Source: Psychromarinibacter sp048262455
GTDB lineage: Bacteria; Pseudomonadota; Alphaproteobacteria; Rhodobacterales; Rhodobacteraceae
Direction of reading: 5' to 3'
DNA length: 64,000 nucleotides
Assembly (NCBI GenBank): GCA_048262455.1
Contig: JBLXFD010000014.1
Span: 39,877 to 103,876 of the forward strand
In this document: positions 1-9,898 of the stretch, in pieces
Layout of the letters: each line of letters opens with the position of its first letter
How positions within the stretch are numbered: the first letter of the stretch is position 1
Notes under the pieces: generated by a model
What the model was told of the DNA's origin: nothing
What the model saw: only the letters and a program-made list of their open reading frames with translations
The model's database searches: none
Made by a program: the position numbers and the translations under genes

Positions 1-182
1 TTTGTCTTGTCTTCCGGCGTTTCCGGCGGATCGGTCTCGGTGTTTGCGGCGCGGGCCCTGCCGGCTTCCCGGTCCGCCTTGCCGCGCCGCCGGGCCAGCC
101 AGCGCTGCTGCCAGCGGTAGGTAAGCCACAGGGCGAGGCCGACGATCAGGATTTCCAGGAGCAGGAACAGCCAGAGTTCCAT
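1..182 (-). CDS. Small membrane-anchored protein, 3' end beyond window
   Basis: Reading leftward from an ATG at 180-182, the frame stays open to the window edge, giving at least 60 residues. It begins MELWLFLLLEILIVGLALWL, a single strongly hydrophobic segment, followed by a basic stretch rich in Arg/Trp (about residues 24-42) and a polar, acidic, Pro-containing tail. This looks like an N-terminally anchored inner-membrane protein with a short cytoplasmic tail. It lies 10 nt downstream of bolA on the same strand. In related genomes a monothiol glutaredoxin gene often follows bolA, but nothing here resembles one. Function unknown. Confidence 0.6.
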   Translation of the reverse strand, partial: MELWLFLLLEILIVGLALWLTYRWQQRWLARRRGKADREAGRARAANTETDPPETPEDKT

Positions 183-192
183 GCCCCCGTGC

Positions 193-435
193 CTAGGCCG
201 GCGCCTTGGTGGTCAGCGCCAGCGCGTGCAGCTCTCCCTGCGCGCCGTCCATCTTGCCCTTGAGCGCGGCATAGACCGCGCGCTGCTGCTGCACCCGGTT
301 CTGGCCGCGGAAGCTTTCGTCGATCACCTCGGCCGCGTAGTGGTTGCCGTCGCCCGCAAGGTCGGTGATCGTGATCTTCGCCTCCGGGAAGGTTTCCCGG
401 ATCAGATCCTCGATTTCCTGCGCCTGCATTGCCAT
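193..435 (-). CDS. bolA: BolA family protein
   Basis: This 80-residue protein matches the BolA/IbaG fold in length and pattern: an N-terminal helix (QEIEDLIRETFPEAKITI), the block HYAAEVIDESFRGQNRVQQQ with RAVYAAL after it, and the C-terminal ELHALALTTKAP. BolA proteins pair with monothiol glutaredoxins to bind or transfer a 2Fe-2S cluster. The ATG at 433-435 follows an AGGAGAG ribosome site at a good distance; a second ATG two codons inside is less well placed. It lies in a minus-strand run behind purL and a Cys-cluster protein, an order typical of Rhodobacterales. Confidence 0.9.
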   Translation of the reverse strand: MAMQAQEIEDLIRETFPEAKITITDLAGDGNHYAAEVIDESFRGQNRVQQQRAVYAALKGKMDGAQGELHALALTTKAPA

Positions 436-492
436 TCGCCGTCTCTCCTGTCTGCGCCCCAGATGTAGGCGGGGTGCGCCCGGGCCGCAAGG

Positions 493-1016
493 TCAGACGT
501 GGTGCGCGAGGCTGCGCAGGAAGGCGCGGACCTGGCCGGGCAGGGGGCCGGCGGCGATATCGCGGGCGTCTTCCGCCATCATCTCGGGCGGGCAGAGCGC
601 GGCCAGCAGGGCGCGGCGGCGCGCTTCCTCGTCGTCCTCCAGCCCCAGCCGGCGCGCGGTTTCCAGCAGGCCGACCAGCCCGTGGATCACCCTGAGATGC
701 GCGAAGGTCTCCTGCATCGGCGCCAGCTGCTCCAGGTCGTCCTGCCAGCTGACCCCGCCGTGCAGCGCCAGCGTGCGCTGGCCGGCGCCGGCGCAGTCGT
801 AGACCGCGCAGCCGGCAAAGCCGCGCCGGTCGAGGTCGGCGTGGATGGTGCAGGCGTGGCGCGACAGGTGGGGGCAGGGCAGGCCGGCGGGCTTGTCGAT
901 GGCGAAGGCCTCGCCCTCGTCGAAGGCCAGCGCCACGCAGCACAGGGCGGCGCAGGCCTCGCAGTCCGCCTCGAGGTCGGGCAGCTCGGGCAGTTCGGGC
1001 AGGTCCGGCGCCACGG

Positions 1017-1020
<4 letters not shown>
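493..1020 (-). CDS. Cysteine-cluster (YkgJ-like CxxCxxxCC) protein
   Basis: The gene starts with GTG at 1018-1020, inside the purL stop (GTGA overlap), and encodes 175 residues. The N-terminal third carries CEACAALCC, then CPHLSRHACTIH and GCAVYDC. This Cys pattern resembles the YkgJ zinc- or iron-binding cluster and a family sometimes annotated as pentapeptide-associated. The C-terminal half is helical and rich in Leu and Glu, with no recognised motif. The overlap implies translational coupling to purL. No enzymatic function can be assigned; a metal-binding role is inferred from the cysteines. The alternative start, GTG at 1012-1014, would shorten it by two residues. Confidence 0.75.
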
Positions 1021-3182
<2,162 letters not shown>

Positions 3183-3296
3183 CTTCACCCCCTGCACGCG
3201 TCCGTCGCGGGGGCTTCTAGTGCAGGGCGGCGGGGATGGGAAGCGGCGCGGGGGGCGATGGTGCGGGAATGCGGTGGGTGATGGTGTCGCGGAACG

Positions 3297-3327
3297 AAAA
3301 AGGGGAGGCCGCGCGGGGCGGCCTCCC
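3297..3327 (-). terminator. Rho-independent terminator after the repeat-rich secreted protein gene
   Basis: A perfect 10-bp stem (3303-3312 with 3318-3327, GGGAGGCCGC / GCGGCCTCCC) with a 5-nt loop is followed, reading leftward, by five T residues (3297-3301 are A on the plus strand). It lies 22 nt beyond the stop of the minus-strand gene at 3350 and ahead of purL. Confidence 0.85.
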
Positions 3328-3349
3328 TTCAGGTGTAAGTAAGTCCGGC

Positions 3350-3898
3350 TTAGTTGGCGCGGACGCTGCCGTTGCCCTGCAGCTGGGCGTTCACCGCGGC
3401 GATGAACTGCGCGCGGCTCAGCTTGATGCGGAACTCGCCGTCCGAGGCCTGCTCGGCGTCGACGGTGATGCGCTCGACCGGCAGGTCGAGGCTGTCGTCC
3501 ACGTTGACGACGATCTTGGCGTTGCCGGCGGCGTCGGACTGAACCGATTCAACGGTGCCCAGCGAGGCCGCGTCAGCCGACAGAAGAACGCCGGCGTTGA
3601 CGTTGCCCTTGGTCTTCAGGCGGGTGCCGTTGGCATTGACGTTGGTATTGGTGTTCGCCGTGGCCGAGACGTTTGCGTTCACGTTGGCATTGGCGTTGTC
3701 CACGGTGCGGCCGGTGTCGCCGATCGCATCGCCGACCGAACGGCTGGTGTCGGTCACGGCATCGCCAACGGAGGCGCCGGTGTCGGCGACGGCGTCGCCC
3801 ACGTTGCCGGTGGTGTCGCCAAGGCCTTGGGCGGTCGCGGCCCCGGCGGCGAGCGAAGCGATCGCGGCGGTGGCCAGCAGAGTGTTACGAATAGTCAT
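3350..3898 (-). CDS. Secreted low-complexity protein with 11-residue repeats
   Basis: This 182-residue protein has a clear signal peptide (MTIRNTLLATAAIASLAAGAATA, likely cut after residue 23). Three consecutive 11-residue repeats follow: VGDAVADTGAS (33-43), VGDAVTDTSRS (44-54) and VGDAIGDTGRT (55-65). Next is an Asn/Val/Thr-rich stretch (66-91) of NANVNANV type. The C-terminal half (about 95-175) looks globular, with alternating charged and hydrophobic residues, and may bind a partner. It has a good GAAGGAG ribosome site and its own terminator, so it is probably monocistronic. The 11-residue period can suit an amphipathic helix, as in LEA or apolipoprotein repeats; that is analogy only. Function unknown. 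Confidence 0.8.
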   Translation of the reverse strand: MTIRNTLLATAAIASLAAGAATAQGLGDTTGNVGDAVADTGASVGDAVTDTSRSVGDAIGDTGRTVDNANANVNANVSATANTNTNVNANGTRLKTKGNVNAGVLLSADAASLGTVESVQSDAAGNAKIVVNVDDSLDLPVERITVDAEQASDGEFRIKLSRAQFIAAVNAQLQGNGSVRAN

Positions 3899-4179
3899 GG
3901 TGAAGTCTCCTTCAGTTTCTCTTTTCGCACCCGGCCCCGAGTGGCGGGGCGTCGGCGTGTGGGCAACAACTGTTCCTCCCTCACCCCTTTAGCAAGGGAC
4001 CCCCCGGGGCTATTCGCGGTGGCGGCGGGAAGGCGCTGGAGATGGCTGCCGGCGCCTGCGGCTTTCCGCAAACGGGTCCCGGCTGGTAAACATGTGATGG
4101 AACCGGAGTGACATTGGCCGCCACTTTGCGCGGCCGCGGGACGGCAATCAAGCCCCGCCTCGGCGCGTGCGCGCGGGCG

Positions 4180-4207
4180 AAAAAAAAGGCCGGGCAAAAG
4201 CCCGGCC
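4180..4207 (-). terminator. Strong Rho-independent terminator
   Basis: An 8-bp perfect GC stem (GGCCGGGC 4188-4195 with GCCCGGCC 4200-4207) closes a four-base loop and is followed, reading leftward, by eight T residues (4180-4187). It ends transcription from the LysR gene and/or the small-RNA candidate. Confidence 0.88.
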
Positions 4208-4258
4208 AAGTCCAACAGGGAGGTAAAGACGCTGGAGTGTTTCATCCGCTGCGCCTTC
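4180..4258 (-). ncRNA. Candidate small RNA with anti-Shine-Dalgarno stretch
   Basis: Reading leftward, TTGATC (4288-4293) and TATTTG (4265-4270) are 17 nt apart and would place a start near 4258. The transcript would end about 78 nt later at a strong terminator. It contains UUUACCUCCCUG, complementary to ribosome binding sites, a feature of many base-pairing RNAs. It could instead be the processed 3' end of the LysR mRNA (stop at 4355). A short ORF (from ATG at 4241-4243) runs through the terminator and is probably not translated. Promoter matches are only moderate. Confidence 0.4.
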
Positions 4259-4354
4259 AATGGGCAAATATTCCGTGGGTGCCCATGGATCAAGCAATTT
4301 CGATACGCCGTGGTGCAAGGCCGATATGATCCCGGTGCATAAGTGACACAGCCC

Positions 4355-5260
4355 TCAGCCCCGTACCTCGTCCTTCCGGCGCTGGCGGTAGGCGAAGATT
4401 TCCTCGGTGACGAAGTCGCGGAATGCGGCGATGCGTTTGGAATTCCTCAACTCTTCCGGGTACGCGAGGAACACCGGAACCTCGTTCGATTCCACGTCCG
4501 GCAGCACCCGCACGAGATCGGGAAAATCCTCTGTCAAGTAATCCGGCAAAACGCCGATCCCGAGGTTGTTGAGCACCCCCTGCAGCACGCCGAAGTAGTT
4601 GTTGACCGTCAGCAGCGAGCGCACGTCGTGGGTCAGCAGCTCCTGCACCAGGCTGGCGCCGGCGCTGACCTGGTGCGAGGTGGGGTTCTGGCAGATCAGC
4701 CGGTGCCGCGACAGGTCGGCGAGGGTGGCGAGGGTGCCGGCAGATTCCAGGTACTGGGGCGAGGCGTAGAGGCGCATGCTGACGCTCATCAGCCGCTTCC
4801 GGATCAGGTCGGCCTGGCTGGGCTCTTTCATGCGGATGGCGACGTCGGCCTCGCGCATGGGTAGGTCCAGCACCCGTTCCTCCAGCATCAGGTCGATCTT
4901 GAGGTCGGGATACTTGACGTAAAGCGTCGGCAGGCGCGGCGCCAGCCAGAGCGTGCCGAAGCCGGTGGTGGAGGTGACGCGCAGCTCGCCGAAGACCTCT
5001 TCCTTGCTGTCGCGTATCCGCGCCTCGGCGGTGTCGAGGCGGCGCACCATGGCAGAGGTGGCGTCGAACAGCAGCTCGCCCTGCTCGGTGAGAATCAGCC
5101 CCCGGGCGTGGCGGTGGAAAAGCACCGCGTTCAGGCTTTCCTCCAGCGCGCGGATCTGGCGGGAGACCGCCGACTGGGACAGGTGCAGCGTGTCACCGGC
5201 ATGGGTCAGGCTGCCCGCGTCCGCCACGGCGTGGAATATTCTTAGCTTGTCCCAGTCCAT
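4355..5260 (-). CDS. LysR family transcriptional regulator
   Basis: This 301-residue protein has an N-terminal winged helix-turn-helix (MDWDKLRIFHAVADAGSLTH, then LHLSQSAVSRQIRALEE, about residues 1-60). A LysR effector-binding domain follows, including GFGTLWLAPRLPTLYVKYPD near residue 100. I chose the ATG at 5258-5260 because GAGGA lies just upstream; an in-frame GTG six codons earlier lacks a site. It is divergent from the indolepyruvate oxidoreductase gene across a 163-nt region that contains an inverted repeat, so regulation of that gene is plausible but unproven. The inducer is unknown. Confidence 0.92.
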   Translation of the reverse strand: MDWDKLRIFHAVADAGSLTHAGDTLHLSQSAVSRQIRALEESLNAVLFHRHARGLILTEQGELLFDATSAMVRRLDTAEARIRDSKEEVFGELRVTSTTGFGTLWLAPRLPTLYVKYPDLKIDLMLEERVLDLPMREADVAIRMKEPSQADLIRKRLMSVSMRLYASPQYLESAGTLATLADLSRHRLICQNPTSHQVSAGASLVQELLTHDVRSLLTVNNYFGVLQGVLNNLGIGVLPDYLTEDFPDLVRVLPDVESNEVPVFLAYPEELRNSKRIAAFRDFVTEEIFAYRQRRKDEVRG

Positions 5261-5357
5261 GACGGTCCTCGATTGCACGTGGTGGCGATAACGGCTTGCG
5301 GGTTCTTACCGGGCGGGGCGGTGCGATTGCAAACGCCAAGACCGCCCCGAATTCGTT

Positions 5358-5385
5358 TTGTAGGTCAGTTTTTATGACCTATAAT
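5358..5385 (+). promoter_or_regulatory. Promoter with embedded operator upstream of ior
   Basis: TTGTAG (5358-5363) and a perfect TATAAT (5380-5385) are separated by 16 nt, 38 nt upstream of the ior ATG. A 7-bp inverted repeat TAGGTCA-N7-TGACCTA (5361-5381) fills the spacer and touches both boxes. A protein bound there would sit between the two promoter elements, fitting repression, or activation by DNA distortion. The surrounding 60 nt are markedly AT-rich for this genome. Confidence 0.65.
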
Positions 5386-5423
5386 CATGCTATATATTCG
5401 ATGTGCGGAGGAGGCGCAGCGAG

Positions 5424-8400
5424 ATGCGGCATGATGTAACGCTGAACGACCGCTACGACCTGGAAAAGTCGCCGGTCCTGATGAACGGCACTCAGGCGCT
5501 GGTGCGGCTGATGCTGATGCAGAAGGCGCGCGACCGGGCGGCGGGGTTGAACACCGCGGGCTACGTCACCGGCTACCGCGGCTCTCCGGTCGGGGCGGTG
5601 GACCAGACCATGGCCCGCGCGGGCAAGGTGCTGACCGCCAATGACATCCGCTTCGAGCCCGGTCTGAACGAGGATCTCGCCGCCACCGCCCTTTGGGGCA
5701 GCCAGCAGGCAGAGATGCGGGGCGAGGGGCGGTTCGACGGTGTCTTCGGGCTTTGGTACGGCAAGGGGCCCGGCGTTGACCGCTCCGGCGACGTGATGCG
5801 GCACGCCAACATGGCCGGCACCTCGCGCCACGGCGGCGTGCTGATGGCCATGGGCGACGACCACACCGGCGAAAGCTCCAGCGTATGTCACCAATCGGAC
5901 TGGGCGCTGGTGGATGCCTACATGCCGGTGCTCTCGCCCGCGGGGGTGCAGGAGATCATGGACCTGGGGCTTTACGGCTTCGCCATGTCGCGCTTTGCCG
6001 GGGTCTGGGCCGGGCTCAAGCTGATGAAGGACACGATCGAGGTGACCTCGGTGGTGGACGGCCGCCCCGACCGCATGCAGTTCGTCACCCCCGACTTCCC
6101 GCTGCCCAAGGATGGGCTGAACATCCGCCCCGGCGATCACTGGATCCCGCAGGAAGCGCGGATGATCGACCACAAGCGTTTCGCGGCAGAGGCCTTCGCC
6201 CGCGCCAACGGCATCGACCGGCGGGTCTGGGGCAAGGCGGGGGCCAAGATCGGCTTTGTCGCGGCGGGCAAGAACTGGCTGGACCTGACCCACGCCATGG
6301 CGCTGCTGGGGCTGGACGAGGCCGAGGCGGAACGGCTGGGCATCACCACCTACAAGGTGGCGCAGACATGGCCGCTGGACATGGACAGCTTCCACGAATG
6401 GGCCGAGGGGCTGGCGCTGATCGTGGTGGTCGAGGAGAAGCGCAAGCTGATCGAGGTGCAGATCAAGGAGGCGATCTTCGACGACCGGCGCGGCCGGCGG
6501 GTCTACGGCTGGCACAAGGGCGATACATGGGAGCATGGCCGGCGGCTGGAGCTGTTCCCCACCCGCATGGCGCTGGACCCGGTGATGATTGCCGAGAAGC
6601 TGGGGGAGATCCTGCTGGAGGAAGGCCGCGGCACCGACCGGATGCAGGCCGCGCTGCGCCGGCTGGAAGAGACCCGCAAGGCGGACAATGCCGAGGAGAT
6701 CGCGGTGCGCACGCCCTACTTCTGCTCGGGCTGCCCGCACAATACCTCGACCAAGGTGCCCGAGGGGTCGCGCGCCGGGGCGGGGATCGGCTGTCACATC
6801 ATGGCTCTGTGGATGGACCGGGACACCGACGGCTTCACCCACATGGGCGGCGAGGGCGCGAACTGGATCGGCGAGGCGCCTTTCTCGAAGCGCGGGCACG
6901 TGTTCCAGAACCTCGGGGACGGCACCTACAACCACTCCGGCGTGCAGGCGATCCGGGCCGCTTTGGCTGCGGGCACCAACATCACCTACAAGATCCTCTA
7001 CAATGATGCCGTGGCCATGACCGGCGGGCAGACCAACGAGGGCGGGCTGGACCCCTACCGCATCGTGGCGGAACTGCGCGCCATGGGCGTGGAACACGTG
7101 GCGGTGGTCTACGACGAGAAGGAAAAGCCCGACCTGTCGCGCTTCCCGCGCGAGGTGCCGACCCACGAGCGGGCCGAGCTGCCCGAGGTGCAGCGGCAGT
7201 TCCAGCGGATCGAGGGCGTGTCGGCCATCGTCTACATCCAGACCTGCGCCGCCGAGAAGCGCCGCCGCCGCAAGCGCGGCACCTTCCCGGACCCGGGCAC
7301 CCGGGTGCTGATCAACACCGACGTCTGCGAGGGCTGCGGCGACTGCGGGGTGCAGTCCAACTGCGTCTCGGTGGTGCCGGTGGAGACCGAGCTGGGGCGC
7401 AAGCGGGCGATCGACCAGTCCACCTGCAACAAGGATTACTCCTGCGTGAAGGGCTTTTGCCCCTCGTTCCTGACGGTGGAGGGCGGCACCCCCCGCAAGG
7501 CGGCGACGGTGGATCTGGACGTGGGCCACCTGCCGCAGGCGGACCTGCCGGCGATAGAGGGCACCCACAACGTCATCATCACCGGCGTCGGCGGCACCGG
7601 GGTGGTGACCATCGGCGCGGTGCTGGCCATGGCCGCCTACCTCGACGGCAAGGGCGCGGGGATGATGGAGATGGCCGGGCTGGCGCAGAAGGGCGGGGCG
7701 GTGCACATCCACTGCCGCATCGCCGAGCGGCCCGAAGACATCAGCGCGATCCGCGTGGCCACCGGCGAGGCCGACGCGCTGATCGGCGGCGACCTGGTGG
7801 TCAGCGCCGGGTCCGCCACGCTGGGGCTGACGCGCACCGGGCGCACCGGCGCGGTGGTCAACAGCCACGAGATCATCACCGGCGCCTTCACCCGCGACCC
7901 GGAGTTCCGGCTGCCCACGGAGCGGCTGGAACTGGCGCTGCAGGCGCGGCTGCGCGAGCGGCTGGCGCTGTTCGACGCCTCGCTGCTGGCGGGGGCGGTG
8001 ATGGGCGACACGATCTATTCCAACATGATGATCTTCGGGGCCTCCTGGCAGATGGGCCACCTGCCGATCTCGCACGAGGCGATCATGGCGGCGCTGGACC
8101 TGAACGGCGCCGCGCCCGAGCGCAACAAGCGCGCCTTCGAGATCGGGCGCTGGGCGGTGCTGAACCTCGAGCAGGCGGCGCGGCTGGGCCGGCCGCAGGT
8201 GACCCAGAAGCCGAAGACGCTGGAAGAGCGGATCGCTTTCCGCGAGCGGCACCTGGCGGCCTACCAGAACGCGCGGCTGGCACGCCGCTACCGCGCCATG
8301 GTGGACCGTTTCGCGGACCCCGCGCTGCGCGAGGCGGTGGCGCTGGGCTACCACAAGCTGCTGTCCTACAAGGACGAGTACGAGGTTGCCCGGCTGCACC

Positions 8401-8837
8401 TGGACAGCGCGGCGCGGGCGCGGGAGGCCTTCGAGGGCGACCTGACGCTGCGCTATCACCTGGCCCCGCCGATGCTCGCCCGTCCCGGCGCGGATGGCCG
8501 CCCGCAAAAGCGCGCCTTCGGCCAGTGGATGGGCGGCGCCTTCAAGGTGCTGGCGCGGCTGAAGGTCCTGCGCGGAACGCCGCTGGACCCCTTCGGCTAC
8601 ACCGCGGAGCGGAAGATGGAGCGGGCGCTGATCGCGCAGTACGAGGCGGACATGGAGATCGTGCAGGCGCGGGCGAGCGAGGCGCCGGAGGCGGGGGCGG
8701 CGCTGGCCGCGCTGCCGCTGTCGATCCGCGGCTTCGGCCCGGTGAAGGCTTTGAGCGAGGCGAAGGCGGCGAAGCGGCGCGAGGAGCTGCTGGCGGCGCT
8801 GGAGCGGGGAGAGGCGGTGCCGGCGGCGGCGGAGTAG
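5424..8837 (+). CDS. Indolepyruvate ferredoxin oxidoreductase family protein (fused subunits)
   Basis: This large 1,137-residue protein joins the parts of a 2-oxoacid:ferredoxin oxidoreductase in one chain. The N-terminal half carries the pyrimidine-binding and TPP-binding domains (YFCSGCPHNTSTKVPEGS and GGEGANWIGEAPFS, about residues 430-490). A Cys-rich ferredoxin-like segment follows (DVCEGCGDCGVQSNC, then CNKDYSCVKGFCPSF). The gamma-type domain starts NVIITGVGGTGVVTIGAVLA, and a C-terminal extension of the DUF6537 type ends the chain. The family oxidatively decarboxylates arylpyruvates from aromatic amino acids to acyl-CoA, reducing ferredoxin. The ATG at 5424 is preceded by GGAGGAGG with 9 nt spacing. 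It lies divergent from a LysR gene. Confidence 0.92.
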   Translation: MRHDVTLNDRYDLEKSPVLMNGTQALVRLMLMQKARDRAAGLNTAGYVTGYRGSPVGAVDQTMARAGKVLTANDIRFEPGLNEDLAATALWGSQQAEMRGEGRFDGVFGLWYGKGPGVDRSGDVMRHANMAGTSRHGGVLMAMGDDHTGESSSVCHQSDWALVDAYMPVLSPAGVQEIMDLGLYGFAMSRFAGVWAGLKLMKDTIEVTSVVDGRPDRMQFVTPDFPLPKDGLNIRPGDHWIPQEARMIDHKRFAAEAFARANGIDRRVWGKAGAKIGFVAAGKNWLDLTHAMALLGLDEAEAERLGITTYKVAQTWPLDMDSFHEWAEGLALIVVVEEKRKLIEVQIKEAIFDDRRGRRVYGWHKGDTWEHGRRLELFPTRMALDPVMIAEKLGEILLEEGRGTDRMQAALRRLEETRKADNAEEIAVRTPYFCSGCPHNTSTKVPEGSRAGAGIGCHIMALWMDRDTDGFTHMGGEGANWIGEAPFSKRGHVFQNLGDGTYNHSGVQAIRAALAAGTNITYKILYNDAVAMTGGQTNEGGLDPYRIVAELRAMGVEHVAVVYDEKEKPDLSRFPREVPTHERAELPEVQRQFQRIEGVSAIVYIQTCAAEKRRRRKRGTFPDPGTRVLINTDVCEGCGDCGVQSNCVSVVPVETELGRKRAIDQSTCNKDYSCVKGFCPSFLTVEGGTPRKAATVDLDVGHLPQADLPAIEGTHNVIITGVGGTGVVTIGAVLAMAAYLDGKGAGMMEMAGLAQKGGAVHIHCRIAERPEDISAIRVATGEADALIGGDLVVSAGSATLGLTRTGRTGAVVNSHEIITGAFTRDPEFRLPTERLELALQARLRERLALFDASLLAGAVMGDTIYSNMMIFGASWQMGHLPISHEAIMAALDLNGAAPERNKRAFEIGRWAVLNLEQAARLGRPQVTQKPKTLEERIAFRERHLAAYQNARLARRYRAMVDRFADPALREAVALGYHKLLSYKDEYEVARLHLDSAARAREAFEGDLTLRYHLAPPMLARPGADGRPQKRAFGQWMGGAFKVLARLKVLRGTPLDPFGYTAERKMERALIAQYEADMEIVQARASEAPEAGAALAALPLSIRGFGPVKALSEAKAAKRREELLAALERGEAVPAAAE

Positions 8838-8844
8838 TTGGTTT

Positions 8845-8955
8845 GGGATTTTGGTTTGGGTCGGACCGCCTGCGGCGGTCCGCCCGGCGGGGGCTCTGCC
8901 CCCGCACCCCCGAGGTATTTTGGACAAGAAGAATGGGGGGAGGGGCGTCTTGTGG
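8845..8955 (+). repeat. Double-hairpin 3'-end repeat, copy 1 (after ior)
   Basis: Two adjacent perfect hairpins are seen: GGACCGCC-TGC-GGCGGTCC (8863-8881) and GCGGGGGC-TCT-GCCCCCGC (8887-8905). A conserved tail around GTATTTTGGACAAGAAGAA (to about 8934) and GGGGCGTCTT follow. A homologous copy follows pgm near 32010-32120; stem sequences differ between copies while pairing is kept, and the tail is nearly identical. It probably acts as a transcript end or stability element, without a standard U tract. Confidence 0.7.
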
Positions 8956-9046
8956 CGGGGGAGTGCTGAAAATGGCGATGGATTTTCGGTGCGGGCGGCC
9001 GTAAGGCAGGCGGGCGCGGCAGCAGGTTGAACGGCGGAGCGGAACA

Positions 9047-9859
9047 TTGGCAGTCGGGATTTTCGATTCGGGGCTGGGCGGGCTGACCGTCCTGGACGCG
9101 GTGACGCGGGCGCTGCCCGATGTGCCTTTCGTCTATTACGGTGACAACGCGAATGCGCCCTACGGCGTGCGCGAGCCCGGGGACATCTATGATCTGACCG
9201 TCACCGGCGTGCAGCGGTTGTTCGATGCCGGCTGCACCCTGGTGATCCTCGCCTGCAATACCGCCAGCGCCGCGGCGCTGCGGCGGATGCAGGAGGGCTG
9301 GGTGCCGGCGGACAAGCGGGTGCTGGGGGTCTTCGTGCCGCTGATCGAGTCGCTGACCGAGCGGCAGTGGGGCGACAATTCTCCGCCGCGCGAGGTCAAG
9401 GTGAAGCACGTCGCGCTGTTCGCCACACCCACCACGGTGCGCAGCCGCGCCTTCCAGCGCGAGCTGGCCTTCCGCGCCATCGGCGTCGACGTGGAGGCGC
9501 AGGCCTGCGGCGGCGTGGTGGACGCGATCGAAGACGGCGACATGATCCTGGCCGAGGCGCTGGTGCGCAGCCACGTGGACGCGCTGCTGCGCAAGATGCC
9601 GGACCCGGACGCGGCGGTGCTGGGCTGCACCCATTACCCGCTGGTCGAGGAGGTGTTCCGCGACGCGCTGGGCCCGGAGGTGGAGGTCTACAGCCAGCCG
9701 TCGCTGGTGGCCGCCAGCCTTGCCGACTACCTTGGACGGCATCCCGGCATGGTGGGCGAGGGCACCGAGTCGCTGTTCCTGACCACCGGCGATCCGCGCA
9801 AGGTGTCTAACCAGGCGACGCGGTTCCTGCGACGACAGATCGGCTTCCAGCCCGCCTGA
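9047..9859 (+). CDS. murI: Glutamate racemase
   Basis: MurI interconverts L- and D-glutamate without cofactor to supply peptidoglycan synthesis. The 270-residue protein starts MAVGIFDSGLGGLTVLDAV and contains both catalytic cysteines, Cys70 in ILACNTAS and Cys194 in LGCTHYP, along with YGDNANAPYG. Translation must begin at a TTG (9047-9049), since the family N-terminus begins exactly there and GGAG lies 7 nt upstream. The enzyme is followed by argC after 39 nt, so the two may be co-transcribed. Confidence 0.95.
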   Translation: MAVGIFDSGLGGLTVLDAVTRALPDVPFVYYGDNANAPYGVREPGDIYDLTVTGVQRLFDAGCTLVILACNTASAAALRRMQEGWVPADKRVLGVFVPLIESLTERQWGDNSPPREVKVKHVALFATPTTVRSRAFQRELAFRAIGVDVEAQACGGVVDAIEDGDMILAEALVRSHVDALLRKMPDPDAAVLGCTHYPLVEEVFRDALGPEVEVYSQPSLVAASLADYLGRHPGMVGEGTESLFLTTGDPRKVSNQATRFLRRQIGFQPA

Positions 9860-9898
9860 CCCGCCAGACCGCACGACCGACTTCAGACAGGAAGACCC

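Larger units (their letters stand above)
3899..4354. other. Intergenic region with a small-RNA candidate
   Basis: This 456-nt gap between the secreted protein gene and the LysR gene has no convincing protein-coding gene. Its right half carries a promoter-like pair and a strong minus-strand terminator, annotated separately. The left half (3920-4170) shows nothing recognisable beyond the upstream ribosome site of the secreted protein. Confidence 0.6.

Noticed and set aside
5385..9047. A 1,220-residue open frame on the minus strand opposite ior
   Set aside because: It mirrors the codon positions of the ior gene on the other strand, has low-complexity His/Arg/Gly composition and matches no family; a GC-driven shadow.
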